Source: an uncultured Dorea sp. (GTDB lineage Bacteria > Bacillota > Clostridia > Lachnospirales > Lachnospiraceae). Taken from it: a DNA stretch of 42,886 bases. The stretch lies in contig CAJURK010000024.1 of NCBI GenBank assembly GCA_910588745.1, positions 1 through 42,886 on the forward strand. The letters are read 5' to 3'. Below, one piece after another: positions 15,790 to 25,700 of this stretch. The position numbers and the translations under genes were made by a program. A model generated the notes under the pieces. That model did not search any database, was not told the origin of the DNA, and worked only from the letters and a program-made list of their open reading frames with translations. Position 1 is the first letter of the stretch, and the number at the start of each line of letters is the position of its first letter.

Positions 15790-18444
15790 CTATACCCTTG
15801 CGCGCAGACCCGCAAGCCTCTCCTGCACCTGCGCAAGCATCTGCCGGTACTTCTCCAGCTTTTCCCGTTCTTCCTCAACCTTTGCCTCAGGCGCTTTGCT
15901 TACAAATTTCTCATTGCCCAGCATCCCTTCCGCCCTGGCAATCTCTTTCTTAAGCTTGTTATCCTCTTTCTCAAGACGCTCGATTTCCTGAGCGAAGTCA
16001 ATCAAATCCTCTAATGGAAGGTATACCGTCGCGTCCGGCACCACAACGGATACCATATCGTCGGCGATTCCATCCTTTGAATCCTGGATAATCAGCTCGC
16101 TGACAGCCGCCATATTCAGCGCGGCGTCGCTCAAATAAGCAATACCCTTACATAATTCCTGATCTTCACATACCACATATACCTTGGCTTTTCTGGAATT
16201 TGGCACATTCATCTCTGCGCGCACGTTTCGTACGCCCCGGATAATTTCCTTGTAATGTTCTACAATTCTCTCTGCAGCAGGGAAATTCCAATTTTCATCA
16301 TAAGACGGCCACCGGGACGTCATAAGGGAATCTTCCTCCGGCGCCAGGTTACGGTAAATCTCTTCTGTCACAAAAGGCATATAAGGATGGAGCAGCTTCA
16401 GAGCCTTCTTTAATACCTCCCGCAAGGTCCACAGCGCGTCGTTTGCGCTCTCCGCGTCCTCATCCCCATGATAAATCCTATACTTGGCAAGTTCAATATA
16501 CCAGTCGCAGAACTCGTCCCAGATAAAATCATACAGTTTGGACAGGGCGATTCCCAATTCAAATTTATCGATATTTTCGGTCACATCTTTTACCAGATTA
16601 TTGCATCTGGACATGATCCATCTGTCTCCCGGACGGAATTCCACTCCCGACGGCTCCTTTAACTTTTTATCCTCCAGATTCATCAAGATAAACCTGGAAG
16701 CATTCCAAACCTTATTGGCAAAATTACGGCTTGCCTCCACCCTCTCTTTATAAAAACGCATGTCATTGCCCGGTGCGTTTCCGGTAACCAGCGTCATACG
16801 CAGGGCGTCCGCGCCGTACTGGTCGATGATTTCCAACGGGTCAATCCCGTTTCCTAAAGACTTACTCATCTTGCGTCCCTGCGAATCCCTCACCAGGCCG
16901 TGAATCAGTACGGTATGGAACGGCGATTTGCCTGTGTGCGCATATCCGGAAAATACCATACGGATTACCCAGAAGAAAATGATATCATAGCCTGTAACCA
17001 GCACGTCTGTAGGATAAAAATACTCCAACTCCTCTGTCTTTTCCGGCCATCCAAGGGTGGAAAAAGGCCAGAGGGCGGATGAAAACCAGGTATCCAGCGT
17101 ATCTTCATCCTGAACCATATGCGTATGGCCGCATTTCGGACATACGCTGGGCTTTTCCCTGGCTACAGCCATCTCGCCGCACTCCTCGCAGTAATATGCC
17201 GGAATCCGGTGTCCCCACCAAATCTGTCTTGATATACACCAATCTCTGATATTTTCCAGCCAGTGCAGGTAAATCTTATCAAAACGCTCGGGAACAAACT
17301 TTAACTCCCCGGTTTTAATTGCCTGGATGGCGGGTTTTGCAAGCTCCTCCATCTTTACGAACCACTGCTGCTTAATCAGCGGCTCCACGGTTGTTCGGCA
17401 CCGGTCATGGGTACCTACATTGTGGGAATGCGGAACAACTTTCACAAGAAGCCCCTGCTCTTTAAGCTCCTCCACCATCTGCTTTCTTGCCTCATAGCGA
17501 GCCATTCCCGCATATTTGCCGCCGTTCTCATTAATCGTGGCGTCATCATTCATAACGTTGATTTCCGGCAGATTGTGACGTTTTCCCACCTCAAAGTCGT
17601 TGGGGTCGTGAGCCGGCGTAATCTTTACCGCGCCGGTTCCAAATTCTTTGTCTACATAATAGTCTGCCACAATCGGAATCTCTCTATTCACAAGCGGCAG
17701 AATCGCGGTCTTGCCTACGATATCCTGATACCGCTCATCATCCGGGTGTACGGCAATGGCCGTATCTCCCAGCATAGTCTCCGGACGGGTGGTCGCAATC
17801 TCCAAATAATCGTCCGTTCCCGCGATTGGATATTTGATATGCCAGAAGTTTCCTTCCTGCTCCTCATGCTCCACTTCCGCGTCGGACAGGGACGTCTTAC
17901 ATACCGGACACCAGTTAATAATCCGGGAGCCTTTGTAAATGTAGCCTTCCTCGTATAATTTAATAAATACTTCCTCTACCGCCTTAGAGCAGCCCGCGTC
18001 CATAGTGAAACGCTCCCTGTCCCAGTCGCAGGAACTTCCCAGCTTCATAAGCTGAGATTTAATGGTTCCGCCGTATTCTTCTTTCCACTGCCAGGTACGC
18101 TCTAAGAACTTCTCGCGTCCCAATTCTTTCTTATCGATTCCCTCTTCTTTTAACTGATTGGTAACCTTAACCTCTGTAGAGATGGCCGCATGATCCGTCC
18201 CCGGAACCCACAATGCATTGTACCCCTGCATCCTCTTATAACGGATTAATATATCCTGCAGGGTATTATCCAACGCATGTCCCATATGCAGCTTGCCGGT
18301 AATATTCGGCGGCGGCATCACCGTTGTAAATGGTTTCCTGCTCTTGTCTATCTCTGCATGGAAATACTTCTTCTCACACCATTCGCTATACAATTTGTCC
18401 TCAATCGCCTTCGGATTGTAGGTCTTCTCCATATTCTGACTCAT
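15790..18444 (-). CDS. valS: Valyl-tRNA synthetase
   Basis: An 884-residue class I aminoacyl-tRNA synthetase charging tRNA-Val. The HIGH-type motif HMGH is at residues 53-56 and KMSKS at about 525-529. Between them lies the editing domain (about 200-400). A zinc-knuckle pair (CEECGEMAV and CPKCGHTH) is present in the catalytic insertion, and the C-terminal coiled coil typical of ValRS is at 815-884. Upstream there is a T-box leader, so expression is controlled by uncharged tRNA-Val. Length is normal and no break is seen. Confidence 0.98.
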   Translation of the reverse strand: MSQNMEKTYNPKAIEDKLYSEWCEKKYFHAEIDKSRKPFTTVMPPPNITGKLHMGHALDNTLQDILIRYKRMQGYNALWVPGTDHAAISTEVKVTNQLKEEGIDKKELGREKFLERTWQWKEEYGGTIKSQLMKLGSSCDWDRERFTMDAGCSKAVEEVFIKLYEEGYIYKGSRIINWCPVCKTSLSDAEVEHEEQEGNFWHIKYPIAGTDDYLEIATTRPETMLGDTAIAVHPDDERYQDIVGKTAILPLVNREIPIVADYYVDKEFGTGAVKITPAHDPNDFEVGKRHNLPEINVMNDDATINENGGKYAGMARYEARKQMVEELKEQGLLVKVVPHSHNVGTHDRCRTTVEPLIKQQWFVKMEELAKPAIQAIKTGELKFVPERFDKIYLHWLENIRDWCISRQIWWGHRIPAYYCEECGEMAVAREKPSVCPKCGHTHMVQDEDTLDTWFSSALWPFSTLGWPEKTEELEYFYPTDVLVTGYDIIFFWVIRMVFSGYAHTGKSPFHTVLIHGLVRDSQGRKMSKSLGNGIDPLEIIDQYGADALRMTLVTGNAPGNDMRFYKERVEASRNFANKVWNASRFILMNLEDKKLKEPSGVEFRPGDRWIMSRCNNLVKDVTENIDKFELGIALSKLYDFIWDEFCDWYIELAKYRIYHGDEDAESANDALWTLREVLKKALKLLHPYMPFVTEEIYRNLAPEEDSLMTSRWPSYDENWNFPAAERIVEHYKEIIRGVRNVRAEMNVPNSRKAKVYVVCEDQELCKGIAYLSDAALNMAAVSELIIQDSKDGIADDMVSVVVPDATVYLPLEDLIDFAQEIERLEKEDNKLKKEIARAEGMLGNEKFVSKAPEAKVEEEREKLEKYRQMLAQVQERLAGLRARV

Positions 18445-18487
18445 ACTCTCTTTGTCCTTTCACAATTTTTTCACAATTAAGGGCATT

Positions 18488-18796
18488 AAAAAACGCCCTC
18501 TATCCACATAAAGGGCGATGAAATATCACGGTACCACCTTTATCCTGCAGGGAAACGACGTTCCATGCAATTCTCCTCATATTCTATAACGTGAACGACT
18601 CCGGGACTCCTTACTGACTGTTCAGAAATCCAGCTCCAAAGCTACCTTCCGCATCCCTCTTCCCAGACCGTCTTTCAGCCGACGGACGATCCTCTCTGCC
18701 GGATTCCTTATGCGTACTCCTCTTCTTCCTGGCCATTACCAGCCAGCTCTGTACCTGCTGCATATTAATAAGTACATACGCTGACTTAAACTTATT
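18488..18796 (-). promoter_or_regulatory. T-box leader of valS
   Basis: The antiterminator T-box sequence reads AGGTGGTACCGTG on the minus strand (18527-18540). It is followed by the terminator hairpin CGCCCT/AGGGCG (18494-18517) and a T6 run (18488-18493). Upstream features of stem I include a GAAGAAGAGGAGTACG stretch (a GA-type motif) and CAGAGAGGATC. A candidate specifier is GUA at 18643-18645 within GGUAGC, which would fit tRNA-Val. By family knowledge, binding of uncharged tRNA-Val stabilises the antiterminator. The 474 bases from 18445 to 18918 contain only this leader, its promoter and the terminator of the next gene. Confidence 0.9.
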
Positions 18797-18800
18797 GACT

Positions 18801-18829
18801 ATGATAGACACAAGAGCCGGATTTGTCAA
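18801..18829 (-). promoter_or_regulatory. Sigma-A promoter of valS
   Basis: On the minus strand TTGACA (18824-18829), 17 bp, then TATCAT (18801-18806). It is a near-perfect promoter and puts the transcription start at about 18794, giving a leader of about 350 nt. Confidence 0.85.
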
Positions 18830-18873
18830 GGATTTTCAAAATTTTTCAGAAAGTCTTAAGTTATGCGGCAGGC

Positions 18874-18904
18874 TCAAAAGGAACCGGGCTTCACGCCCGG
18901 TTCC
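18874..18904 (-). terminator. Terminator of the aldo/keto reductase gene
   Basis: A perfect 10-bp stem GGAACCGGGC/GCCCGGTTCC (18880-18904) with a 5-nt loop, then TTTTGAG on the minus strand. It lies 15 nt after the stop codon. Confidence 0.8.
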
Positions 18905-18918
18905 CTATGTATCACCTT

Positions 18919-20049
18919 TTATCCCAATCTATCCACAAAATCAGCCAGCGTCTCCGATATCTTAATCTGCTGAGGACAAACCGCCTCGCAGCTTTTGCAG
19001 CCTACGCACGCCCCCGGCTGCTTCTCCTGCGGTACCGCCGACAATGCCATCGGCGCAATAAATCCTCCTCCTGACACCGCATGTTCGTTATAAAGCGCTA
19101 AAAGCTCCGGAATATCCAATCCCTGCGGGCAGTGGGCGGTACAATAATGACAGGCCGTACAAGGAACCGCCGTACCCCGGATCATAGAATCTACAATCCC
19201 GGCAACCGCTTCCATCTCTTCCTCATTCAAGCATTTTTCCGTTTCATAGATCTCAATATTCTCCTTGAGCTGCCGAAAATCCGACATGCCTGAAAGCGTC
19301 ACTGCTACCTCCGGAATCGTCTGCAGAAAACGAAACGCCCAGCTTACCGGACTCTCTTCCGGGCGCAATTCTTTCAATCTGGCTGCATGCTCCTCTTTCA
19401 GGTTCGCAAGCATACCGCCCCGCACCGGCTCCATGACCCAGACCGGGATATGGTATTCCCGCAAAAGTTTCACTTTCTCTTTTGCATTCTGGAACGTCCA
19501 GTCCAGATAATTCACCTGAAGCTGACAGAATTCCATCACCTCCCCATAAGCTTCCAGGAAACGCTTTATGACCTCGTAGCTTCCGTGCGCGGAAAACCCA
19601 AGATGTTTTATCCTTCCGTTCTTTTTCTGTTCCGTCAGATATCTGTAAATTCCATGCTCTTCGTTCAGATATTCGTCAAGGTTCATCTCGCATACATTAT
19701 GGAACAAATAGAAATCAAAATAATCTACCTGGCATTTCCTAAGCTGTTCCTCAAAGATTTCTTCTACTTTCCCCATATTCGACAGATCATATCCCGGGAA
19801 CTTTGTCGCAAGGTAAAAGGATTCCCTCGGATACTCTTTTAACGTCCTGCCCATTACCAGTTCAGAATTACCCCCATGATAACCCCAGGCAGTATCATAA
19901 TAGTTGATTCCCTTCTCCATGGCATAGGCAACCATCTCCTTTACCGCCGCCTCGTCAACCCTCGCATCATCCCCGTCGATCACCGGAAGACGCATCGTTC
20001 CCATTCCCAGCGCAGATAACTTCAGCCCTTGATAATCCTTGTAAATCAT
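18919..20049 (-). CDS. Aldo/keto reductase with C-terminal 4Fe-4S ferredoxin domain
   Basis: A 376-residue fusion-type enzyme. The N-terminal 280 residues form the AKR TIM barrel: start MIYKDYQGLKLSALGMGTMRLP, catalytic-type Asp and Tyr in NYYDTAWGYH, and FSAHG with VRGGMLA. The C-terminal part has two iron-sulfur motifs, CTACHYCTAHCP and CVGCKSCEAVCP. This layout is common in anaerobes and lets the enzyme exchange electrons with a ferredoxin pool as well as, or instead of, NAD(P)H (inference). The physiological carbonyl substrate is unknown. Ribosome site AAAAGGAG lies 8 nt before the ATG. Confidence 0.9.
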   Translation of the reverse strand: MIYKDYQGLKLSALGMGTMRLPVIDGDDARVDEAAVKEMVAYAMEKGINYYDTAWGYHGGNSELVMGRTLKEYPRESFYLATKFPGYDLSNMGKVEEIFEEQLRKCQVDYFDFYLFHNVCEMNLDEYLNEEHGIYRYLTEQKKNGRIKHLGFSAHGSYEVIKRFLEAYGEVMEFCQLQVNYLDWTFQNAKEKVKLLREYHIPVWVMEPVRGGMLANLKEEHAARLKELRPEESPVSWAFRFLQTIPEVAVTLSGMSDFRQLKENIEIYETEKCLNEEEMEAVAGIVDSMIRGTAVPCTACHYCTAHCPQGLDIPELLALYNEHAVSGGGFIAPMALSAVPQEKQPGACVGCKSCEAVCPQQIKISETLADFVDRLG

Positions 20050-20171
20050 AATCCATTCTCCTTTTCTTCAATCAGAACCCGCCTGTGCCAATAAACTCTG
20101 TCCGTTATCCGGACAAAAACAGTGATTTCTTATATGATAATACCTAAAGTTCACTTTAGGTCAAGCAAAAT

Positions 20172-21116
20172 CTAAATATACCCGATACTTCTTAACAAAT
20201 ACAGCCATCCTGTCAGCGTAAACGCGCTGAACAACGTCGTCAGCATCACTACGCTTGCAGATAACACGCCTTCATGTCCCATATTTCGAGCCATCACATA
20301 ACTAGATACCGTCGTCGCGGAACCAAGCATCACCAGAATCGCCGCCAGCTTCTCCTCCCGGAATCCAAGCCCCACAGCCAGAGGAAGAAAGACCGCACAG
20401 AATCCAATCAGCTTGATAAAAGCCGCCGTCACCGCCGGCCCCAGCTTATCAAACGCCTTTCCAAAATCAAAAGAAGCCCCCATCGCCATCAACCCCATAG
20501 GAGTCGCCACGCCTCCTACGCCGGATACTACCTTTCCTAAAATCTGCGGCATAGGAAGCCGAAAAAACGACCATAAAAGGCCGGCCGCGATTCCTATCAT
20601 AATCGGGTTCGTCACAATTCCTTTCATTGTTCTTTTCCAGACGTCCCCGCCAAGCCCCTGCCGTCCCGGTTTGAACAGCGACAATACCAGTACCGCCATT
20701 ACATTATATAACGGCACGCTCCCAATGATCATAAGCGGCGCCATGCCCGCCGTACCATATATATTCTGGATAAACGCGATCCCAAGAAGGGCCGCGCTGC
20801 TCCGGTAAGATACCTGGATAAACTCCCCCTTTATACTCGGATCCTTCCACAGGCAGGATATTCCGGCCGCGATTCCTATGCTGAGTACCGTAATCACAAA
20901 ACAAAACAGGACAAACCGAACATCCCACATCTCCGTAAAATCTACCGTTGCCAGATCGCCGAACAGCAGCGCAGGAAGCGGCACCAGAAATACGAATTTA
21001 TTCATTTTAGAAGCAAATTCATCGTCGATCCATCCAATTTTATGAAAAATATATCCCAGTACCATCATAAGAAATACCGGAACTACCGCGTTTAAGCTGA
21101 ATATCAAATGCTCCAT
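20172..21116 (-). CDS. AEC-family (auxin efflux carrier-like) transporter
   Basis: A 314-residue membrane protein with about ten hydrophobic helices in the two-half pattern of the AEC family, which moves organic anions such as malate or other metabolites across the membrane. The N-terminus (VVPVFLMMVLGYIFHKIGWIDDEF) is typical. I chose the ATG at 21116 because GGAGG lies 6 nt before it; a longer frame starting at 21170 has no ribosome site and overlaps the end of the DUF1848 gene. The gene follows DUF1848 after 54 bp on the same strand. The substrate cannot be predicted. Confidence 0.82.
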   Translation of the reverse strand: MEHLIFSLNAVVPVFLMMVLGYIFHKIGWIDDEFASKMNKFVFLVPLPALLFGDLATVDFTEMWDVRFVLFCFVITVLSIGIAAGISCLWKDPSIKGEFIQVSYRSSAALLGIAFIQNIYGTAGMAPLMIIGSVPLYNVMAVLVLSLFKPGRQGLGGDVWKRTMKGIVTNPIMIGIAAGLLWSFFRLPMPQILGKVVSGVGGVATPMGLMAMGASFDFGKAFDKLGPAVTAAFIKLIGFCAVFLPLAVGLGFREEKLAAILVMLGSATTVSSYVMARNMGHEGVLSASVVMLTTLFSAFTLTGWLYLLRSIGYI

Positions 21117-21170
21117 AAAATCCTCCATTTTAAAACCTGAGATGCCGCGCGCCCTCAGGTTTCCAAACAT

Positions 21171-22097
21171 TTATAAAAATTCAAATATCGAAAGCTGGTC
21201 GTCTCTCTGCCGATACATTTTCCGATCTGCAATCGTCTCATCCCCTTTCAGGCTTCCGATCAGCATCGGCGAATTCACATCATGCAGCTCATGCCTTCTT
21301 ACGGCGCTTTCATGATTTCCGGACGCATAGCAGTACTTACATCCATGAATACAGGTACCGTACATTCCAATATCTACGCTTTCCACACAGCCGCAGGCCT
21401 TGCGCTGTCCCCGGTCCCGCTTCACATCCAGCCGGTACCCGACAATTTTTTCCACCTTCTTCTTATCAATACAAGCCCCCGGCTGAATACCATATGGACG
21501 AAAATCCACCTTTTCAGCGCAGGTATACAAAGGCAGGCGATATTGAGCCGCAATCTTAACCAGTTCCTTTGCCGCCTTGATCATATCCTCCGGCTCCAGC
21601 TCCACAAACGGGCTTCCCTTATAATAATCTACAAAGCTGATGATACACCGGTCCGTATAATCGTGAAGCCAACTGCACATCATTTCAAACTGCTCTAAGT
21701 GATACTCCAGCGGATATCTCTTATTAATAATAATCGGATCAAATCTCAAATCCATCCGTTCCCTGCCAATACGCTCGCTAAGAAGCATAAATGTAGCCAT
21801 CGCCTCTTCCGTTGACGGTACGTTCGGCTCCATATCATCCCGGTAATCTGTAATCGTCATCTCAAAATAGTAGGGATAACCCAGCATGTCTATCTTCTTT
21901 AAATAAGGAATCATGGGTTCTGGATTTTTCGTCCAGAAAACAAAGCAGTCCACCGTATCAGGAGACAGCTCTATCCGGCTGACTTTTTTTCTGTTGTATG
22001 GATTCGGGACGAGCGCCTCCGCCTGTAAAAGCCGATTCATAAACCACTCCGGATACAAGGCTGGAATGTCCGTCCTTCTGCTTGCACTGATAATCAT
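21171..22097 (-). CDS. DUF1848 family protein with radical-SAM-type Cys triad
   Basis: A 308-residue protein of the DUF1848 family. The N-terminus MIISASRRTDIPALYPEWF is the family signature. The C-terminal part has CIHGCKYCYAS: Cys249, Cys253 and Cys256 form a C-x3-C-x2-C triad, the spacing of the 4Fe-4S cluster in radical-SAM enzymes. Extra cysteines at 193, 209, 235 and 237 could bind a further metal. The middle has DLRFDPIIINKRYPL and SFVDYYKGSP. A function is not established; a radical-SAM-like or other iron-sulfur role is inference. It is in tandem with the AEC transporter. Confidence 0.8.
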   Translation of the reverse strand: MIISASRRTDIPALYPEWFMNRLLQAEALVPNPYNRKKVSRIELSPDTVDCFVFWTKNPEPMIPYLKKIDMLGYPYYFEMTITDYRDDMEPNVPSTEEAMATFMLLSERIGRERMDLRFDPIIINKRYPLEYHLEQFEMMCSWLHDYTDRCIISFVDYYKGSPFVELEPEDMIKAAKELVKIAAQYRLPLYTCAEKVDFRPYGIQPGACIDKKKVEKIVGYRLDVKRDRGQRKACGCVESVDIGMYGTCIHGCKYCYASGNHESAVRRHELHDVNSPMLIGSLKGDETIADRKMYRQRDDQLSIFEFL

Positions 22098-22149
22098 TTC
22101 CGACTCTCCCTTATTCTACTATTTTACAACGTATCGGAAACCGTTGCAA

Positions 22150-22184
22150 GCAAAAGGAGCGGTATCCGCTGCCGCTCCTTTTGT
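22150..22184 (-). terminator. Terminator after the HD hydrolase
   Basis: A perfect 11-bp stem AAAAGGAGCGG (22152-22162) / CCGCTCCTTTT (22172-22182) with a 9-nt loop, the last four pairs A-T so that the minus-strand transcript ends in CUUUUG. It lies 28 nt after the stop codon at 22210 and before DUF1848. Confidence 0.7.
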
Positions 22185-22209
22185 CAAATCGATATTCACA
22201 AGGTATCTG

Positions 22210-22746
22210 TTAATCAAAGTTCTTCTGGATCAGCCTGCAGTATTCTTCATACATCGGCTCTCCGGCAAAGGTATCCCTCAGCGCGTTTCTGACTCCCTTG
22301 TAGTACCATCCAATCTTATCTTTATCCTTCATCCGAAACCTATTCCAAAATTCTTCTCCATACAGCGGATAGTCCCTGTCAATATCCCTCATATTAGACA
22401 ATTTATCCGCCAACGCTATCTTCTGGACGTCACAGTCCGCATCCTTAATATGGCGCACGGTATGATTCTTGCGTTCCAGCCAGGTCTTGGTCTTATCCTC
22501 GCTCTCCTGGGCAACCATCCACGCCACCCGGGGCGAAAATTCCGCCGCAAGAACCTCTTGCGTTATCCCCGGGCAGTCTTCAATCGTATCATGAAGATAC
22601 GCCGCGCTAATCACTTCCTCCTCCTTCGTCATAGAAGACACAATGGCTGCAACCTCCATCGGGTGAACGATATACGGCCGCACTGAGCCTTTGCGATACT
22701 GCCCTTCATGGGCTCTGGTAGCAAATTCGATGGCTTTGTCGATCAT
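22210..22746 (-). CDS. MESH1-like HD-domain (p)ppGpp hydrolase
   Basis: A 178-residue HD-domain protein without synthetase, TGS or ACT domains. It has the RelA/SpoT hydrolase motifs: an early His-Pro in YIVHPMEVAAIV, the HD pair in AYLHDTIEDCPG, and ALADKLSNMRDI near the end of the core. Small proteins of this kind (MESH1-type) degrade (p)ppGpp or act on other nucleotide pyrophosphates. The start at 22746 has AGAGGG 6 nt upstream; an in-frame ATG ten codons earlier overlaps the end of the RND gene. The gap to the RND gene is 13 bp, so both probably share a transcript. Confidence 0.85.
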   Translation of the reverse strand: MIDKAIEFATRAHEGQYRKGSVRPYIVHPMEVAAIVSSMTKEEEVISAAYLHDTIEDCPGITQEVLAAEFSPRVAWMVAQESEDKTKTWLERKNHTVRHIKDADCDVQKIALADKLSNMRDIDRDYPLYGEEFWNRFRMKDKDKIGWYYKGVRNALRDTFAGEPMYEEYCRLIQKNFD

Positions 22747-22759
22747 AGTATCCCTCTCT

Positions 22760-25700
22760 TTATTCTTCGGTTTCATCTACAATGTCCACAAATGATTCTG
22801 GTTTCTCTCTTTCTCTATTATCATCTAAAAATCCATTCTCGTCAACCCCGGCACGAACAGATTCTTTTCTCTTTTTCCAAAAACCATTTCTGTGGAACAA
22901 ATCATAAATACAGGGAACCACAAACAATGTAAGCAGCGTTCCGTACAGCAGGCCCCCGATCGTTACCACAGCCATGGGCCTTGCCATATCCGCGCCCATA
23001 CCCACGCCTACCGCCATCGTTGACAAACCGAGAATCGTCGTCAGCGCAGTCATGACAATCGGCCGCAGCCTCGTTCTTCCGGCTTCCGCAAGAGCCTCCC
23101 GCTGAGGCATTCCCTCCCGAATCAACTGATTCGTATAATCCACAAACACAATACCATTGTTAACAATCACACCTGACAGCATAACAAATCCGACCATCGA
23201 AATAACACTGACCGCCGATCCGGTAACCCAAAGACCTAAAAATCCCCCGGTAAACGCAAGCGGCACTGTAAACATAATGATAAAGGGCGACTTCAGGGAC
23301 TGGAACTGCGCCACCATAATCAGGTACATAAAAACAAGGGCAAGGGCAAGCATTTTCATTACTTCGCCCATCGCTTCATTTATTGTCTCATCCTCGCCCG
23401 CCATCTCTATTTCATATCCCTCCGGTACTTCGTATTGATCCAGCTCTTTCTTTATACGTTCGCTGACAAGGCCGATATTATCCCCGTCCTTAATCTCCGC
23501 CGATACAGACATGACTCTATTCTGATTGATCCTGCTGATTGCCTGCAGACCGGAAGCGTCTTCAAAGGAAGCAATATCCGCGAGCTTAACCTCCTTCTTT
23601 GCGCCGTCCTGTCCGGTAGCCGTAACCTTCATGTTCCGGATACTCTCTCTGGTCATCGTCCGCGCCGAATCATCCGCAACATAGATATCATATTCATCGG
23701 TATCCGTTGAAAGCGCGGTAATACTTCTGGCCTCGGAAATATGTCCTGAGATCTCCTGATAAACCTGCGCTACCGTCAGGCCATGGGACATAGCTTTTGC
23801 CTTGTCAACGATTACCCGGAGTTCCTCATTGTTATCCTCGGTTCCATCCGTTACATTCTGGGTTCCTTTCACTCCTTCTGCAATTTCTTTCACTTCCCCG
23901 GCAACTTTCTGCAGCGTATCCAGCTCTTTCCCCTTAACCTGGATTACGATTCCCGAATTTCCAAGGGCGCTCATATCCATAGAAGACAAATTTACCGTAA
24001 GCTCGCCGTCTAAGTCCTTCGTTACCCTCTCAATCTCTTTTTTCAGCTCTGCATTATTCAGCTTCGGCTTTTCTTTCGTAATGCCGTAAAACTGCGCTGT
24101 CTCCGTATCGCTTTCCGTACTCAGCATACTGGTATTTCCAATCATCGCGCCCAAGTCTTCCATATCTTCCAGTTTTCCGACTCGCTCCACCACCTCGTCC
24201 GCTACGGCCGCCGTTTCTTCCATGGTGCTTCCTTTTTCCATCTCAAGAGTCATACTCACTTCAGTACTCTCCATAGACGGCATAAATTCCGTACCTCTAG
24301 AGATAGCAAGCTTTGCGCTTACGATCAGTATCGCCAGCGCGCCAAGCAGCACGACCGACTTCATCCTAAGCGCCAGGACAATGAGTTTCCCATACCCTTC
24401 TTTCACCCGAGCCATAACCCGTGTTTCGCCGGCCTGCGTCTTTTTCAAAAGACCCGCGGACATCATCGGCACCACCGTAAGGGCGACTAAGAGGCTTGCA
24501 AGCAGAGAATAGGCGATCGTAAGTCCCATATCCACAAACAACTGTCTGGTAATGCCTTCCGTAAATATAATCGGCGCAAATACACAAATCGTCGTCAGCG
24601 TAGAAGCCGCAATGGCTCCCGCCACCTGTTTCGCCCCCTGGATCGCCGCGTCCTTTGCCGACGCCCCCTCCTCATTTCTCATTCGGTAAATGTTCTCGAT
24701 CACCACTATTGAATTATCCACCAGCATACCAACGCCAAGCGCAAGGCCGGAAAGCGAGATTACATTCAGCGTTATCCCTGAAAAATACATGGACACCAAC
24801 GCAGTTAAGATACTGATGGGAATCGAACATGCAATTACCAGCGTAGACTTGACACTGCGCAGGAAAACAAGCAGAATGACAATTGCAAGAACCGCGCCGT
24901 ATACCAGATTCTGCAATACGGAATTCACAACCAGATCAATATAAACCCCCTGGTCCATCAGCGTTACCGTTTTTACTCCCAGTTCTTTATCTTTCCCCAG
25001 CTTTTCCAGTTTCTCAAGCACACGGTCGCTGACGTCCCCGGTTGAATACCCTGTCTGTTTCTGAATGCTGAGCATCATCGCCGTCTCTCCGTTCAGCTTC
25101 GCATAGGTCTCGTCTGCATTGTTGACCAGCCTTACGTCCGCCACATCCGAAAGTCTGACCGGATCCATCCCTTCCATATCCAGGAGAACCAGTCCTTTTA
25201 TGTCGTCAATGTCCTTAAATTTATCTCCCACACGAACTAGATAGCTGATTCCCTCTTCTTTCACATACCCTGCCGGCATAGCAAAATTTTGCGCAGTCAG
25301 AAGCGTCTGCATCATTTCAACATTCAAAACGCCGTCCATATCCGCGCCGGCATACGCCTCCTCTTTGGCGGCTTCCATCTGCGCTTCCTGCTGTGCAATC
25401 GCAGATTCGCCCACTGCAAGCTGGGTTCCGCCCGAACTAAGGCCAAGAGTAGCCTGAACCTGGGCGGCGGCCATCTGACCCCTGGCTTCCGCAAGGGTAA
25501 GCGCTCCGGTATTCACCTGCTGCTGGATCGTCTCAAGCTGGCTCTTCCCATCTGTAAGCTGCTGTTTACTGGCAAGGAGCGTCTGCTCTTGTGCCTCTAG
25601 CTCGGCAATTCCCTGTTCCAGCGCCGCTTTGGTTGTGTCATAATTTTGCAGCAGTTCCAGATTCAGGCGAATCTGTACAAGGGCTTCCTGCTCTTCTGGT

